A stretch of 64,000 bases of DNA, from contig NZ_JAGGDJ010000005.1 of NCBI RefSeq assembly GCF_017652985.1, positions 62,001 through 126,000 of the forward strand, written 5' to 3'. Source of the DNA: Paenibacillus artemisiicola (GTDB lineage: Bacteria; Bacillota; Bacilli; Paenibacillales; Paenibacillaceae). The position numbers were made by a program, and so were the translations under genes. Positions 8,509 through 17,161 of the stretch are shown here, one piece after another (within the stretch, counting starts at the first letter, position 1; each line of letters starts with the position of its first letter). The notes beneath the pieces are model-generated. The model saw nothing but the letters and a program-made list of their open reading frames with translations. It did no database searches and was not told the DNA's origin.

Positions 8509-8552
8509 CGGATAGCCCCTTGCGTCCAAGGCGGCTATCCGAACTCTTTTTA
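8509..8552 (+). terminator. Intercistronic hairpin (attenuator/stabiliser) after the binding-protein gene
   Basis: Arms CGGATAGCC (8509-8517) and GGCTATCCG (8533-8541), plus inner CCTTG/CAAGG, give about 14 pairs with a 4-base loop and one bulge. A CTTTTTATC tract follows. A second GGATAGCCCC copy just before it allows an alternative pairing. It looks like a partial terminator within the operon. Confidence 0.65.
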
Positions 8553-8595
8553 TCCCGCATTCATCGATCCGATCGCCGAAAAGAGGTGCTGCCTT

Positions 8596-9501
8596 ATGAA
8601 CCAACCAACCAAGAGACCGTTCTTCAAACGCCGGCTGGAAAGCGACAACGGCTGGGGTTACGCCTTCATCGCCGTCGCGCTCGTCGTCTTCGCGCTGTTC
8701 ACCGCCTATCCGGTCGCCAGCGCCTTCATCATCAGCTTTCAGGACTACAAGCCGCTCGGCTCCGCGTTCACCGGCTTCGACAATTACACCGAAACGTTCA
8801 AAGACGCCTTGTTCTGGAAATCGATCCGCAACACGATCGTCTATACCGTCCTGACCGTGCCAGTCGCGCTGCTGCTGTCGTTCGCGGTGGCGATTCTCAT
8901 ATTGCCGCTCAAGAAGTGGCTGCAAACGACGTTCAAAGCCGTCTATTATCTCCCCGCGGTCGCGTCCGGCGTCGCCCTGTCGGTCGTCTGGCTCTGGATG
9001 TTCGACCCGATGGAATCCGGGATTTTCAACCGGCTGCTCGGCCTGTTCGGCGTTCACAACCAGAATTGGCTCGGCTCCGGCAGCACGGCGATGTTCTCCC
9101 TCGTGCTCATGGCGTGGCTGTCGAGCCACGGCACGAGCATCATCATCTACTTGGCCGCGCTGCTCGGCATCGATACGAGCTACTACGAAGCCGCGGATCT
9201 CGACGGCGCGACGTTCCTGCAGAAGCTGCGCTACATCGTCGTGCCTTGCCTGAAGCCGACGACCTTGTTCCTGCTCGTGACGGGCGTCATCGGTTCCTTC
9301 CAGGTGTTCCAAAACGCGTACCTGATGACCGGCGGCGGTCCGGACAACGCGACCACGATGGTCGGCCTGCTGATCTTCAACAACGCGTTCAAATATTTCG
9401 AGTTCGGCAAGGCGGCCGCGCAGTCGCTGATCCTGGCGGCGCTCATCGCCGTCGTCGCGCTCATCCAATTTAAATTTTTCGGCAAAGAAGTGGAGTATTG
9501 A
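8596..9501 (+). CDS. ABC sugar permease, MalF/UgpA type
   Basis: The 301-residue membrane protein has about six hydrophobic segments, starting with FIAVALVVFALFTAYPVASA. The MetI-like permease EAA loop (YYEAADLDGATFLQKLRYIVVP) contacts the ATPase. It forms the channel with the next gene product, fed by the lipoprotein encoded upstream. A GAGGTG site precedes the ATG. The next permease ribosome site lies right after its stop, so translation is closely linked. Confidence 0.9.
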   Translation: MNQPTKRPFFKRRLESDNGWGYAFIAVALVVFALFTAYPVASAFIISFQDYKPLGSAFTGFDNYTETFKDALFWKSIRNTIVYTVLTVPVALLLSFAVAILILPLKKWLQTTFKAVYYLPAVASGVALSVVWLWMFDPMESGIFNRLLGLFGVHNQNWLGSGSTAMFSLVLMAWLSSHGTSIIIYLAALLGIDTSYYEAADLDGATFLQKLRYIVVPCLKPTTLFLLVTGVIGSFQVFQNAYLMTGGGPDNATTMVGLLIFNNAFKYFEFGKAAAQSLILAALIAVVALIQFKFFGKEVEY

Positions 9502-9518
9502 GGAAGGAGGCAACGCCG

Positions 9519-10379
9519 ATGTCGCTGTACAAAAACTACCCGGACCGCAGCATGCCCAAGCGGTTCCGCAACGGCACGATCGTGGTGCTGCTTCTGCTGT
9601 TCGCGCTGGCCACGATTTTCCCGATTTACTTCATGATCATCTCGTCGCTCGGCGATCCCGTCGAAGCGGGCGCCATGAGCTATTCGCTGTGGCCGACCAA
9701 GATCTCGTTCGCGTCCTATAAATTTTTCTTCGATTACAGCGAGTATTCCCTCCGCTGGCTGGTCAATTCGCTGCTCGTCGCCGGCAGCGTCATGATCTCG
9801 AACGTGATCTTCGCCAGCATGGCGGGCTACGCGTTCTCCAAGGTCAAATTCCGCGGCCGGGCGTTCCTGTTCGCGCTGCTGCTGATCGCCATGATGATTC
9901 CGTACCAGGTGACGCAGGTGCCGCTCTACATTCTGATCGTCAACGTCTTCGAGCTGCAGAACACGTACACCGCGCTGATCGTGCCGGGGCTCGTGACGGT
10001 CTATAACATCTTCCTCGCGAAGCAGTTCATGTCCTCGATCCCGAAAGAGATCATCGAGAGCGCCAAGATCGAAGGCTGCAGCCAGTTCCAGATCTACCTG
10101 CGGATCATCCTGCCGCTGTCGAAGACCGTGCTCGCGGTCATGGCGATCCTGACGTTCATGGACAGCTGGAACACGTTCTTCTGGCCGTTCCTCGTGACGA
10201 ACACGATGGACATGCAGACGATCCAGGTCGGGCTCAAAAACTTCCGCTTCGCGAACACGACGTACTTCGCGCCGATGATGGCGGGCGCGACGATCTCCGC
10301 CCTGCCGATGTTCGTCCTGTTCTTCAGCCTGCAGCGGTACTTCCTCGAGGGCGTGACCGTCGGCGCGGTCAAAGGCTGA
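9519..10379 (+). CDS. ABC sugar permease, MalG type
   Basis: The 286-residue membrane protein has six hydrophobic stretches and the EAA loop (IPKEIIESAKIEGCSQFQIYLRIILPL). It ends with the usual RYFLEGVTVGAVKG tail of MalG-type permeases. The frame is open from a TTG at 9498, but AAGGAGG sits 9 bases before ATG 9519, so I chose that. It is the second half of the importer membrane channel; anmK begins one base after its stop codon, so coupling is likely. Confidence 0.9.
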   Translation: MSLYKNYPDRSMPKRFRNGTIVVLLLLFALATIFPIYFMIISSLGDPVEAGAMSYSLWPTKISFASYKFFFDYSEYSLRWLVNSLLVAGSVMISNVIFASMAGYAFSKVKFRGRAFLFALLLIAMMIPYQVTQVPLYILIVNVFELQNTYTALIVPGLVTVYNIFLAKQFMSSIPKEIIESAKIEGCSQFQIYLRIILPLSKTVLAVMAILTFMDSWNTFFWPFLVTNTMDMQTIQVGLKNFRFANTTYFAPMMAGATISALPMFVLFFSLQRYFLEGVTVGAVKG

Positions 10380-10380
10380 C

Positions 10381-11664
10381 ATGGCGGCGGAACGCGCGGA
10401 GACGCGCCAAGCCAGATACGTCGTCGGCCTGATGTCGGGCACGTCGGTGGACGGCATCGACGCCGCGGTCGTGCGGATCGCGGGCGGCGCCGCGGCGGGC
10501 TTCGGGACCGGGGGCGAGGGAGCGGCCGCAAGCGGGAACCGGGCTGGTAGCGGCGGCCGGAGCGGAGACGGTCAAGGAAGCGGAGTGCCGGCCGCAGAGC
10601 TGGTCGCCTTCGCGAACACGCCCTTCCCGGCGCGGGTGCGGGAGGAGATCTTCGCGCTGTTCGACCCGGCGCGCGCGACGGTCGACCGGGTCGGCCGGAT
10701 GAACGTCCGGCTCGGGGAGCTCTACGCCGAGGCGGCGCTCGCGGTCATCGCGGACGCGGGCTTGACGCCGGCGGACATCGCGGTCGTCGGCTCGCACGGG
10801 CAGACGATCTACCATGCGCCGGAGCCGTACATCGAGGACGGCCGCGACCTGCGCTTCACGGTGCAGATCGGCGAAGGCGCGGTCATCGCGGCGCGGACGG
10901 GCATCCCGTGCGTCTCCGATTTCCGCGTGGCGGACATGGCCGTCGGCGGGCAGGGCGCGCCGCTCGTGCCGTTCACGGAATACTTGCTGTACCGCGAGCC
11001 GGACCGGACGCTGCTGCTGCAAAACATCGGCGGCATCGGCAACATGACCGTGCTGCCGGCGGGCGGCGGCGCGGACGACGTGTTCGCGTTCGACACGGGA
11101 CCGGGCAACATGCTGATCGACGGCGTCGTGACGCGGCTGAGCGGCGGAGCGCGGACGATGGACGCCGGCGGCGAGATCGCCCGCGCGGGACGCGTCGACG
11201 GCGCGCTGCTCGAGCGGCTCCGGCGGGAGCCGTACTACGCGCGGCCTTTGCCGAAGTCGACGGGCCGCGAGCGATTCGGCGCCGCCTACGTCGAGGAGCT
11301 GCTGGCGGATGCGCGCGGCCGCGGCATGGCCGACGCGGACCTCGTCGCGACCGTGACCATGCTGACCGCGTGGTCCATCGGCGACGCGTACCGGCGGTTC
11401 GTCCTGCCGAAGCGGGTGGCGGACGTCATGCTGGTCGGCGGCGGCGGGAGCTACAACCCGGCGCTGATCGGGTTTCTGAAGGAAGAGCTGGCGCCGCACG
11501 GCGTGCGGGTGCTCGTTCAGGAGGACGTCGGGGGCAGCAGCGACGCGAAGGAAGCGGTGGCGTTCGCGCTTCTGGCCGATTACGCGATCGCGCGGCGGAC
11601 GAACAATCTGCCGAGCGTGACCGGCGCGGCGCGGCCCGTCGTCATGGGCAAGATTTCGTATTAG
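10381..11664 (+). CDS. anmK: Anhydro-N-acetylmuramic acid kinase AnmK
   Basis: AnmK hydrolyses the 1,6-anhydro ring of anhydro-MurNAc and phosphorylates it with ATP, giving MurNAc-6-phosphate, the substrate of MurQ. The 427-residue protein carries VGLMSGTSVDGIDAA at its start, GSHGQTIYH, GQGAPLVPFTEYLLY, QNIGGIGN, FDTGPGNMLID and VGGGGSYNP, all AnmK landmarks. It is some 40 residues longer than usual because of a Gly/Ser/Ala-rich insert at about residues 40-75, after the first strand pair. Translation probably depends on coupling, as only a weak ribosome site is seen after the permease stop. Its presence suggests that anhydro-sugars are imported or made. Confidence 0.93.
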   Translation: MAAERAETRQARYVVGLMSGTSVDGIDAAVVRIAGGAAAGFGTGGEGAAASGNRAGSGGRSGDGQGSGVPAAELVAFANTPFPARVREEIFALFDPARATVDRVGRMNVRLGELYAEAALAVIADAGLTPADIAVVGSHGQTIYHAPEPYIEDGRDLRFTVQIGEGAVIAARTGIPCVSDFRVADMAVGGQGAPLVPFTEYLLYREPDRTLLLQNIGGIGNMTVLPAGGGADDVFAFDTGPGNMLIDGVVTRLSGGARTMDAGGEIARAGRVDGALLERLRREPYYARPLPKSTGRERFGAAYVEELLADARGRGMADADLVATVTMLTAWSIGDAYRRFVLPKRVADVMLVGGGGSYNPALIGFLKEELAPHGVRVLVQEDVGGSSDAKEAVAFALLADYAIARRTNNLPSVTGAARPVVMGKISY

Positions 11665-11783
11665 GGCTGCGGCGTCTTCGGTAAACGGCGCCCGCGCGCG
11701 CCGCGAAGCCTGCGGACGGCGCATGGCTTCCCGAAGCGAAGACGCAGGCATTGCCGACTACCAGCGAAACGGAGGGATAGCGA

Positions 11784-12755
11784 ATGAGGATCGCCTCTTT
11801 CGAGCATCGGTTTGCCGATGGCATCGTCCAGCTGTGGAACGCGGAAGCGGTCAAGGAAGATTACAAGGAATTGGACGCGGCGAGCTTCGACCGCATCTTC
11901 GCGTCCGATCCGCACTTCGATCCGGCTGCGGCGTTCGTGCTGCTCGGCGAGGACGAGGAAGTCGCGGGCTTCGCGTGCGGCGCGGCGGGCGGCGACCTGC
12001 CGCTCGGCGACGCGGCGGGGTACCTTACGTGCATCGTATTGTCCGGCGCATACCGGAATGATGACGCTTACACCGTTCTCCTGGACGCGGTGGAGTCGCG
12101 CTTCCGGGCGCTCGGCAAGCGGCAGGCGGACGTGCTCTTCTTCAATCCGATGATGCTGCCGTGGTACGTGCCCGGCACGCCGAAGCACGAGCACAATAAC
12201 GCGCCGGGCGTGCCGGTCGGCAGTCCGCTGCACGATTATTTGCTGCGGCACGGCTACGCGGAGCGGACGCAGGAGTGCGCGATGTACTTGAACTTGGCCG
12301 AATTCGCGTGGACCGCGGATATGGCCGCCAAAGAAGCGCAAGCCGCCGAAGCCGGCTATGCGGTCGAGCTGTTCGACCCGCGGCGGCATACGGGCCTCGA
12401 AGCGATGCTGGACGGGTTCGACAACCCGCTCTGGCGGCGCGAGATCGCGCGGTGCGCGGCGGATGGCGTGCCCGTCGTCGCCGCCGCGCGGGACGGGATC
12501 GCCGCCGGCTTCGCCGGACCTGTCGTCCGGCAGGCGAACGGGCGGGGGTATTTCGCCGGCATCGGGGTGCATCCCGACCATGAGGGGCACGGGCTCGGAA
12601 GCCTGCTGTTCTTCCGGCTGTGCGAGGCGTTCAAGGCGATCGGCACGGAATACATGTCGCTCTATACGGGAATCAAGAATCCGGCCATCCGGATCTACGA
12701 GAAAGCCGGGTTCAAGAGGGTCAAACATTTTGCGATCATGCGGAAGGAGTTCTAA
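11784..12755 (+). CDS. Double-domain GNAT acetyltransferase-like protein
   Basis: The 323-residue protein has two GNAT-like halves. The C-terminal half carries a clear acetyl-CoA site (GIGVHPDHEGHGLGSLL, about 250-266) and the final strand region (YTGIKNPAIRIYEKAGFKRV). The N-terminal half is more diverged (VLLGEDEEVAGFACG). GNAT enzymes transfer an acyl group from acyl-CoA to an amine. AGGGAG lies before the ATG. It stands between anmK and the PIG-L-like gene, 3 bases from the latter. One reading is N-acetylation of de-N-acetylated glucosamine or muramic acid; peptide or antibiotic substrates are equally possible. Confidence 0.8.
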   Translation: MRIASFEHRFADGIVQLWNAEAVKEDYKELDAASFDRIFASDPHFDPAAAFVLLGEDEEVAGFACGAAGGDLPLGDAAGYLTCIVLSGAYRNDDAYTVLLDAVESRFRALGKRQADVLFFNPMMLPWYVPGTPKHEHNNAPGVPVGSPLHDYLLRHGYAERTQECAMYLNLAEFAWTADMAAKEAQAAEAGYAVELFDPRRHTGLEAMLDGFDNPLWRREIARCAADGVPVVAAARDGIAAGFAGPVVRQANGRGYFAGIGVHPDHEGHGLGSLLFFRLCEAFKAIGTEYMSLYTGIKNPAIRIYEKAGFKRVKHFAIMRKEF

Positions 12756-12758
12756 CGA

Positions 12759-13466
12759 ATGAGCGAGCAGCGGTTGACGATATTGGCAATTGGCGGACAT
12801 GTGGGCGATGCGGAATTGACGGCGGGGGGCGTGCTGGCCAGTCACTCCCTGAAGGGCGACAAGATCGTGACCTTGGCGCTGACGGCCGGGGAACGCGGCG
12901 TGCCGGCGGGACGCGACATGGCGGAGTACCGGGCGCAGAAGGTGCGGGAAGCGGAGCAGTTCGCGTCGATGCTGGGCGGCGAGGCGATCGTGTTCGACAT
13001 TCCGGACGGCGAGTTGGAAGACAGCGACGAGATGCGGTACCGGGTCTGCGACGTCATCCGCCGGGTGAAGCCGAACGTTATTATCACGCATTTCAAGAAC
13101 AGCATGCACAAGGACCATATGACGACGCACCGGATCGTCAACGACGCGCGGTTCTTCGCGGGGCTCGCGTCCTTCGAGCGCGAGCTTCCGGCGCACTTCG
13201 CCGCGAAGCTCTACTACGCGGAGAACTGGGAGGACGCGGTCGACTACAAGCCGTACGTCTACGTCGATTTCGACGAGGAAGCTTACGAGCTGTGGGTTAA
13301 AGCGGTCGCGCAGCATTGGTTCGTGACCGGCAGCAAGTCGTTCCCGTACCTGGACTATTACAAGCACCTCGCCCGCGTGCGCGGCATCGAGGCGCGGAAG
13401 CAATACGCCGAGACGTTCATGGTGCCGGAGGAAACGATGCGCCTGCGCCAGGATTCGCTCGCATGA
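12759..13466 (+). CDS. PIG-L/LmbE-like protein with an altered active-site motif
   Basis: The 235-residue protein has the PIG-L N-acetylglucosaminyl deacetylase fold. It shows LAIGGHVGDAELTAGG at residues 9-24, a TAGERG loop, PNVIITHFKNSMHKDHMTTH (HxxH metal region) and a typical C-terminal tail. The usual metal and catalytic motif AHPDDxE reads GHVGDAE here. The His and second Asp that bind zinc remain (H14, D17), but the first Asp, taken as the general base, is Gly16. It may be a distinct subfamily or need another base. Its stop overlaps the namZ start (ATGA). In this operon an amino-sugar substrate is likely; activity is uncertain. Confidence 0.8.
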   Translation: MSEQRLTILAIGGHVGDAELTAGGVLASHSLKGDKIVTLALTAGERGVPAGRDMAEYRAQKVREAEQFASMLGGEAIVFDIPDGELEDSDEMRYRVCDVIRRVKPNVIITHFKNSMHKDHMTTHRIVNDARFFAGLASFERELPAHFAAKLYYAENWEDAVDYKPYVYVDFDEEAYELWVKAVAQHWFVTGSKSFPYLDYYKHLARVRGIEARKQYAETFMVPEETMRLRQDSLA

Positions 13467-14602
13467 TGCTGAACGGGATCGACCGGATCGACAGGTACGC
13501 GGAGCTGTTCCGGGGGAAGCGGCTCGGCCTCATCACGTCGCCGACGGGTTTGGATCGCGAATTCGCCTCGACCATCGCCATCCTGCACGAACGCTTTAAC
13601 CTGACGGCGCTCTTCTCGCCCGAGCACGGCGTGCGCGGCGACCAAGACGCGGGCGGCCTCGTGGAGACGTACGCGGATCCGCAGACGGGCGTGCCCGTGT
13701 ACAGCCTCTACCGCAAGGACTCCAAGCGGCTCGCGCCGGACATGCTGGACGCGGTCGACGCGGTCGTGTACGACATCCAGGACGTCGGCATCCGCTATTA
13801 TACGTTTATTTATACGATGCTCTACGCGCTCGAGGATTGCGCGAAGGCGGGCAAGCCGTTCATCGTGCTCGACCGTTTCAATCCGCTGGACGGCGTGACG
13901 GTGGAAGGGAACGTGCTGAAGCCGGGGTACCGCTCCTTCGTCGGCAACTATCCGCTCGCGGTGCGCTACGGCCTGACCGTCGGCGAGCTGGCGAGGATGG
14001 CCAACGACGAGACGGGCTGGAACGCCGAGCTGCACGTCGTGCCGTGCGAGGGCTGGTCGCGGGAGATGCGCTTCCCGGACCTGAACCGCGTCTGGGTCCA
14101 GCCCTCGATGGGCATTCCGCGCTACGAGACGGCGCTGCTGTACGGCGGCACGTGCTTGTTCGAGGGAACGAACCTGTCCGAGGGGCGGGGGACGACGCTC
14201 CCGTTCGAGATCATCGGCGCGCCGTTCGTCGAGCCGCAGCGGCTGGCGGACGAGATGAACGCCAAAGGGCTGCCCGGCGTCCGGTTCCGGCCCGTCTATT
14301 ACAAGCCGACCGCCTCGAAGCATCAGGGCGAGCTATGCGGCGGCGTGCAGCTGCACGTGACCGACGCGCGCGCGGTGCGGCCGGTGGAGACCGGCGTCAC
14401 GCTGCTGTACGCGATGAAGGACAACTATGAGGCATTCGCCTGGCTGCCGCCGTTCAAGGAAGGCTCCCGGCCGTTCATCGACCTGCTCGGCGGCGACAAG
14501 CTGTACCGCGACGAGCCCGTCGACCTGCCGGCCATGCTGGAGCGGTTCCGGGAGGAAAGCCGCGAATTCGCGGACAGGAAGCGGGCGTACCATCTGTATT
14601 AA
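13463..14602 (+). CDS. namZ: NamZ-type exo-beta-N-acetylmuramidase (DUF1343/GH171), no signal peptide
   Basis: NamZ removes MurNAc from the non-reducing end of peptidoglycan fragments such as MurNAc-GlcNAc. The 379-residue protein matches DUF1343 throughout: GLITSPTGLDREF, LFSPEHGVRGDQDAG, SLYRKDSKRL, VYDIQDVGIRYYTFIYTM, VLDRFNPL and FEGTNLSEGRGTTLPFEIIGAPF. ATG 13463 overlaps the PIG-L stop by four bases (ATGA); an open frame extends upstream inside that gene but lacks support. Unlike B. subtilis NamZ (YbbC), there is no signal peptide, so the enzyme should be cytoplasmic. It lies directly before nagZ, as in the B. subtilis ybb cluster. Confidence 0.9.
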   Translation: MMLNGIDRIDRYAELFRGKRLGLITSPTGLDREFASTIAILHERFNLTALFSPEHGVRGDQDAGGLVETYADPQTGVPVYSLYRKDSKRLAPDMLDAVDAVVYDIQDVGIRYYTFIYTMLYALEDCAKAGKPFIVLDRFNPLDGVTVEGNVLKPGYRSFVGNYPLAVRYGLTVGELARMANDETGWNAELHVVPCEGWSREMRFPDLNRVWVQPSMGIPRYETALLYGGTCLFEGTNLSEGRGTTLPFEIIGAPFVEPQRLADEMNAKGLPGVRFRPVYYKPTASKHQGELCGGVQLHVTDARAVRPVETGVTLLYAMKDNYEAFAWLPPFKEGSRPFIDLLGGDKLYRDEPVDLPAMLERFREESREFADRKRAYHLY

Positions 14603-14624
14603 GGCGTAAGAGGAGGCAAGCGGT

Positions 14625-16208
14625 ATGGAGGCAATCCCGTTGCGGGCGAAAATCGGCCAGCTGATCGTCACCGGATTTCCGGCGGCGGCGATGACCGGCG
14701 ACCTGAAGCGTCTCATTAGGGACTACAAGATCGGCAACATCATTTTATTCTCGCCTAACGCGGCGAACAAAACGCAGCTCGGCGCGCTGTGCGCCGAGCT
14801 GCAGCGGACGATCGCGGCGGAGACGGGCCATCCGGCGCTCATCGCCATCGACCAGGAGGGCGGGCGCGTCGCGCGGCTGCCGGCCGACGCGTCGAACGCG
14901 CCGGGCGCGATGGCGATCGCCGCGACCGGCCGTCCGGAGAACGCGTACGCCGCGGGACGGCTGACGGCGCGCGAGCTGCGCGCGCTCGGCATCAACTTCA
15001 ACCTTGCGCCGGTGCTGGACATCAACAATAATAAGGCGAACCCCGTCATCAACGTGCGGTCTTACGGGGACGCGGCGGAGACGGTCGAGGCGTACGCGCT
15101 GCCGATGATGCGCGGCCTGCGGGACGAGGGCGTGCTGGCGGCCGTGAAGCATTTTCCGGGCCATGGCGACACGGCCGTCGATTCGCATCTCGGGCTGCCG
15201 GTCATCGGAAAGACGCTTGCGGAGCTGCGGGAGCTGGAGCTGAAGCCGTTCCGCGCGGCGATCGCGGCGGGCGCCGAGGCGATCATGAGCTCGCATATTC
15301 TGTTTCCGCGCATCGAGGCGGAACGCGTGCCGGCGACGATGTCTCGGACGATCGTGACGGACCTGCTGAAGCGGGAGCTGGGCTTCGACGGGCTCGTCGT
15401 CTCCGATTGCCTCGAGATGGACGCGATCAAGCGGTATTACGGCACCGCCCGCGGCGCGCTCGGCGCGCTGAAGGCCGGCGTGCATCTGCTCTTCGTCAGC
15501 CACACGCCGGCGCTCGTCATGGAAACGTCGGAGCTGATCGAGCGGGCGGTGGCGTCCGGCGAGCTGGCGGAATCCGTCATCGACGACGCGCTCGCGAAGG
15601 TGCTGGCGGTTAAGGCGAAGTATGCCGCCGCCAGGGAGCCCGGCGGAGAAGCGGAGCTCGCCGTCGTCGGCAGCGACGTTCACCGGCGCGCGGTCTCGGC
15701 GATGAGCATGGAGAGCATCTGCCTCGTCGCCGGCGGGCTTCGGACCGTGCGCAAAGGCGGCGGCGATGCGTTCTTCGTCGGCACCTTGCCGTACCGGACG
15801 GACCGGGCATCGAGCGGGGCGAAGGCGGGGCTGTCGTTCCCGGCGGCGATGGGCGCGGCATTCGGCGCGCCCATCGCCGAGGTCGGGATCGATCCCGGCG
15901 AGGCGGAGATCGCACGAACGTTGGCGCTCGCGGCAGGCTGCGCGCATGTCGTGGTCGGGCTGTACAACGGGCGCGAGAATCCCGGGCAGCTGAAGCTGGT
16001 CGAGCGGCTGGCCGCGGACGGTCGCGCCGTGACGGCGGTCGCGCTCGGCAAGCCGTACGACCTCGAGGCGCTGCCCGCCGGCGTATGCGGCCTCGCCGCT
16101 TTCGAGTACACGCCGCTCGCGCTCGATTCGCTGATCGCCGTCTTGGGCGGCGACGCCGAACCGACGGGGCGGATTCCGCTCGCGGGCTTCGCGGGCGCGG
16201 CACGGTAA
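14625..16208 (+). CDS. nagZ: Beta-N-acetylglucosaminidase NagZ (GH3), cytoplasmic form
   Basis: NagZ releases GlcNAc from GlcNAc-(anhydro)MurNAc fragments. The 527-residue protein has a GH3 barrel with IDQEGGRVARL, the NagZ signature KHFPGHGDT at residues 175-183 (His180 and Asp182 form the acid/base dyad), and VVSDCLEMDAI with nucleophile Asp261. A smaller C-terminal GH3 domain follows. AGAGGAGG precedes the ATG. It has no signal peptide, whereas the B. subtilis enzyme (YbbD) is secreted and longer, so it should act on imported saccharides. It lies between namZ and the MurK-like kinase. Confidence 0.93.
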   Translation: MEAIPLRAKIGQLIVTGFPAAAMTGDLKRLIRDYKIGNIILFSPNAANKTQLGALCAELQRTIAAETGHPALIAIDQEGGRVARLPADASNAPGAMAIAATGRPENAYAAGRLTARELRALGINFNLAPVLDINNNKANPVINVRSYGDAAETVEAYALPMMRGLRDEGVLAAVKHFPGHGDTAVDSHLGLPVIGKTLAELRELELKPFRAAIAAGAEAIMSSHILFPRIEAERVPATMSRTIVTDLLKRELGFDGLVVSDCLEMDAIKRYYGTARGALGALKAGVHLLFVSHTPALVMETSELIERAVASGELAESVIDDALAKVLAVKAKYAAAREPGGEAELAVVGSDVHRRAVSAMSMESICLVAGGLRTVRKGGGDAFFVGTLPYRTDRASSGAKAGLSFPAAMGAAFGAPIAEVGIDPGEAEIARTLALAAGCAHVVVGLYNGRENPGQLKLVERLAADGRAVTAVALGKPYDLEALPAGVCGLAAFEYTPLALDSLIAVLGGDAEPTGRIPLAGFAGAAR

Positions 16209-16236
16209 ACGGACGGGAAGGAAGGACGTGGGCAGG

Positions 16237-17157
16237 ATGAGATACGTGGCCGGAATGGACGGCGGCGGCACGAAGACCGCGGTGACCGTCGCGGATGAAC
16301 GCGGACGCGCGGTGCACCGGTTTACGTCGGGCGCGATCAATTATAACGGGCAGGACGAAGCAAGCATCCGGCAGAGCTTTCGGGCGATCATGGCGGAGAT
16401 CGCGCAAGCGTGCGGCGGGCTCGAGCATCTCGCGTACGTCTGCGTCGGCGCGGCCGGCGTGAGCAATCCCGCCGTGCGGCAGCGGCTGACCGCCGACGTC
16501 CGGGAAGGCGGCTATGCCGGCGGCCTGCTCATCACCGGCGATCACGAGACGGCGCTCTGCGGAGCGCTGGACAGCCCCGTCGGCATGATTCTGATCGCGG
16601 GCACCGGTTCGATCTGCTTCGGGCGCGACGCGGCCGGCCATACGCACCGGACCGGGGGCTGCGGGTACTTGATCGACGACGAAGGCAGCGGCTACAGCAT
16701 CGGCCGGGAGCTGCTGACGGCGGCCGCGAAGGCCGGCGACGGCCGGATTCCGCCGACCGTCGTCACCGGGCTCGTGTACGAGCGGCTCGGGGTGACATCG
16801 GTCCGCGAGCTCGTCGGGTTCGTGCACGACAAGCGCACGAACAAGAAGGACGTCGCCGCGCTGGCGACGCTGCTCGCGCCGGCCTGCGACGCCGGCGACG
16901 CCGCCGCGCTCGCGATCGTGCGGAAGAGCGCCGCGGCCCTGCTGGAGCTCGTCGGGCCGGTGGCGGAGCGGCTCGCGATGCAAGACGGCCGGCTCGTGCT
17001 GGCCGGCAGCGTGCTGCTGAAGAACGCGTACGTGCGCGACGCGTTCGAGGCGCTGCTGCGGCAGGCGTATCCCGGGATGCGGTGCGTGGCCGCTCCGGCC
17101 GACGCGTCCGAAGGCGCGGTGCGCATGGCGCTGCTGGCGCTAAACAACGGAGCGTAG
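16237..17157 (+). CDS. murK: BadF-family kinase, MurK-like (MurNAc/GlcNAc kinase)
   Basis: The 306-residue protein opens YVAGMDGGGTKTAVTVAD, the ATP-binding loop of GlcNAc/MurNAc kinases. VGAAGVSNPAVRQRL, ITGDHETALCGA, AGTGSICFGRD, GGCGYLIDDEGSGYSIGRELL and VLAGSVLLKN follow, all typical of this fold. Clostridial MurK phosphorylates both MurNAc and GlcNAc. An ABC-importing organism needs such a kinase because no PTS step adds the phosphate. I chose ATG 16237, 10 bases after AAGGAAGGA, over GTG 16228, which would sit on top of that site. It is the last gene of the operon, followed at once by a strong terminator. Substrate is inferred from context. Confidence 0.83.
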   Translation: MRYVAGMDGGGTKTAVTVADERGRAVHRFTSGAINYNGQDEASIRQSFRAIMAEIAQACGGLEHLAYVCVGAAGVSNPAVRQRLTADVREGGYAGGLLITGDHETALCGALDSPVGMILIAGTGSICFGRDAAGHTHRTGGCGYLIDDEGSGYSIGRELLTAAAKAGDGRIPPTVVTGLVYERLGVTSVRELVGFVHDKRTNKKDVAALATLLAPACDAGDAAALAIVRKSAAALLELVGPVAERLAMQDGRLVLAGSVLLKNAYVRDAFEALLRQAYPGMRCVAAPADASEGAVRMALLALNNGA

Positions 17158-17161
17158 AAGG

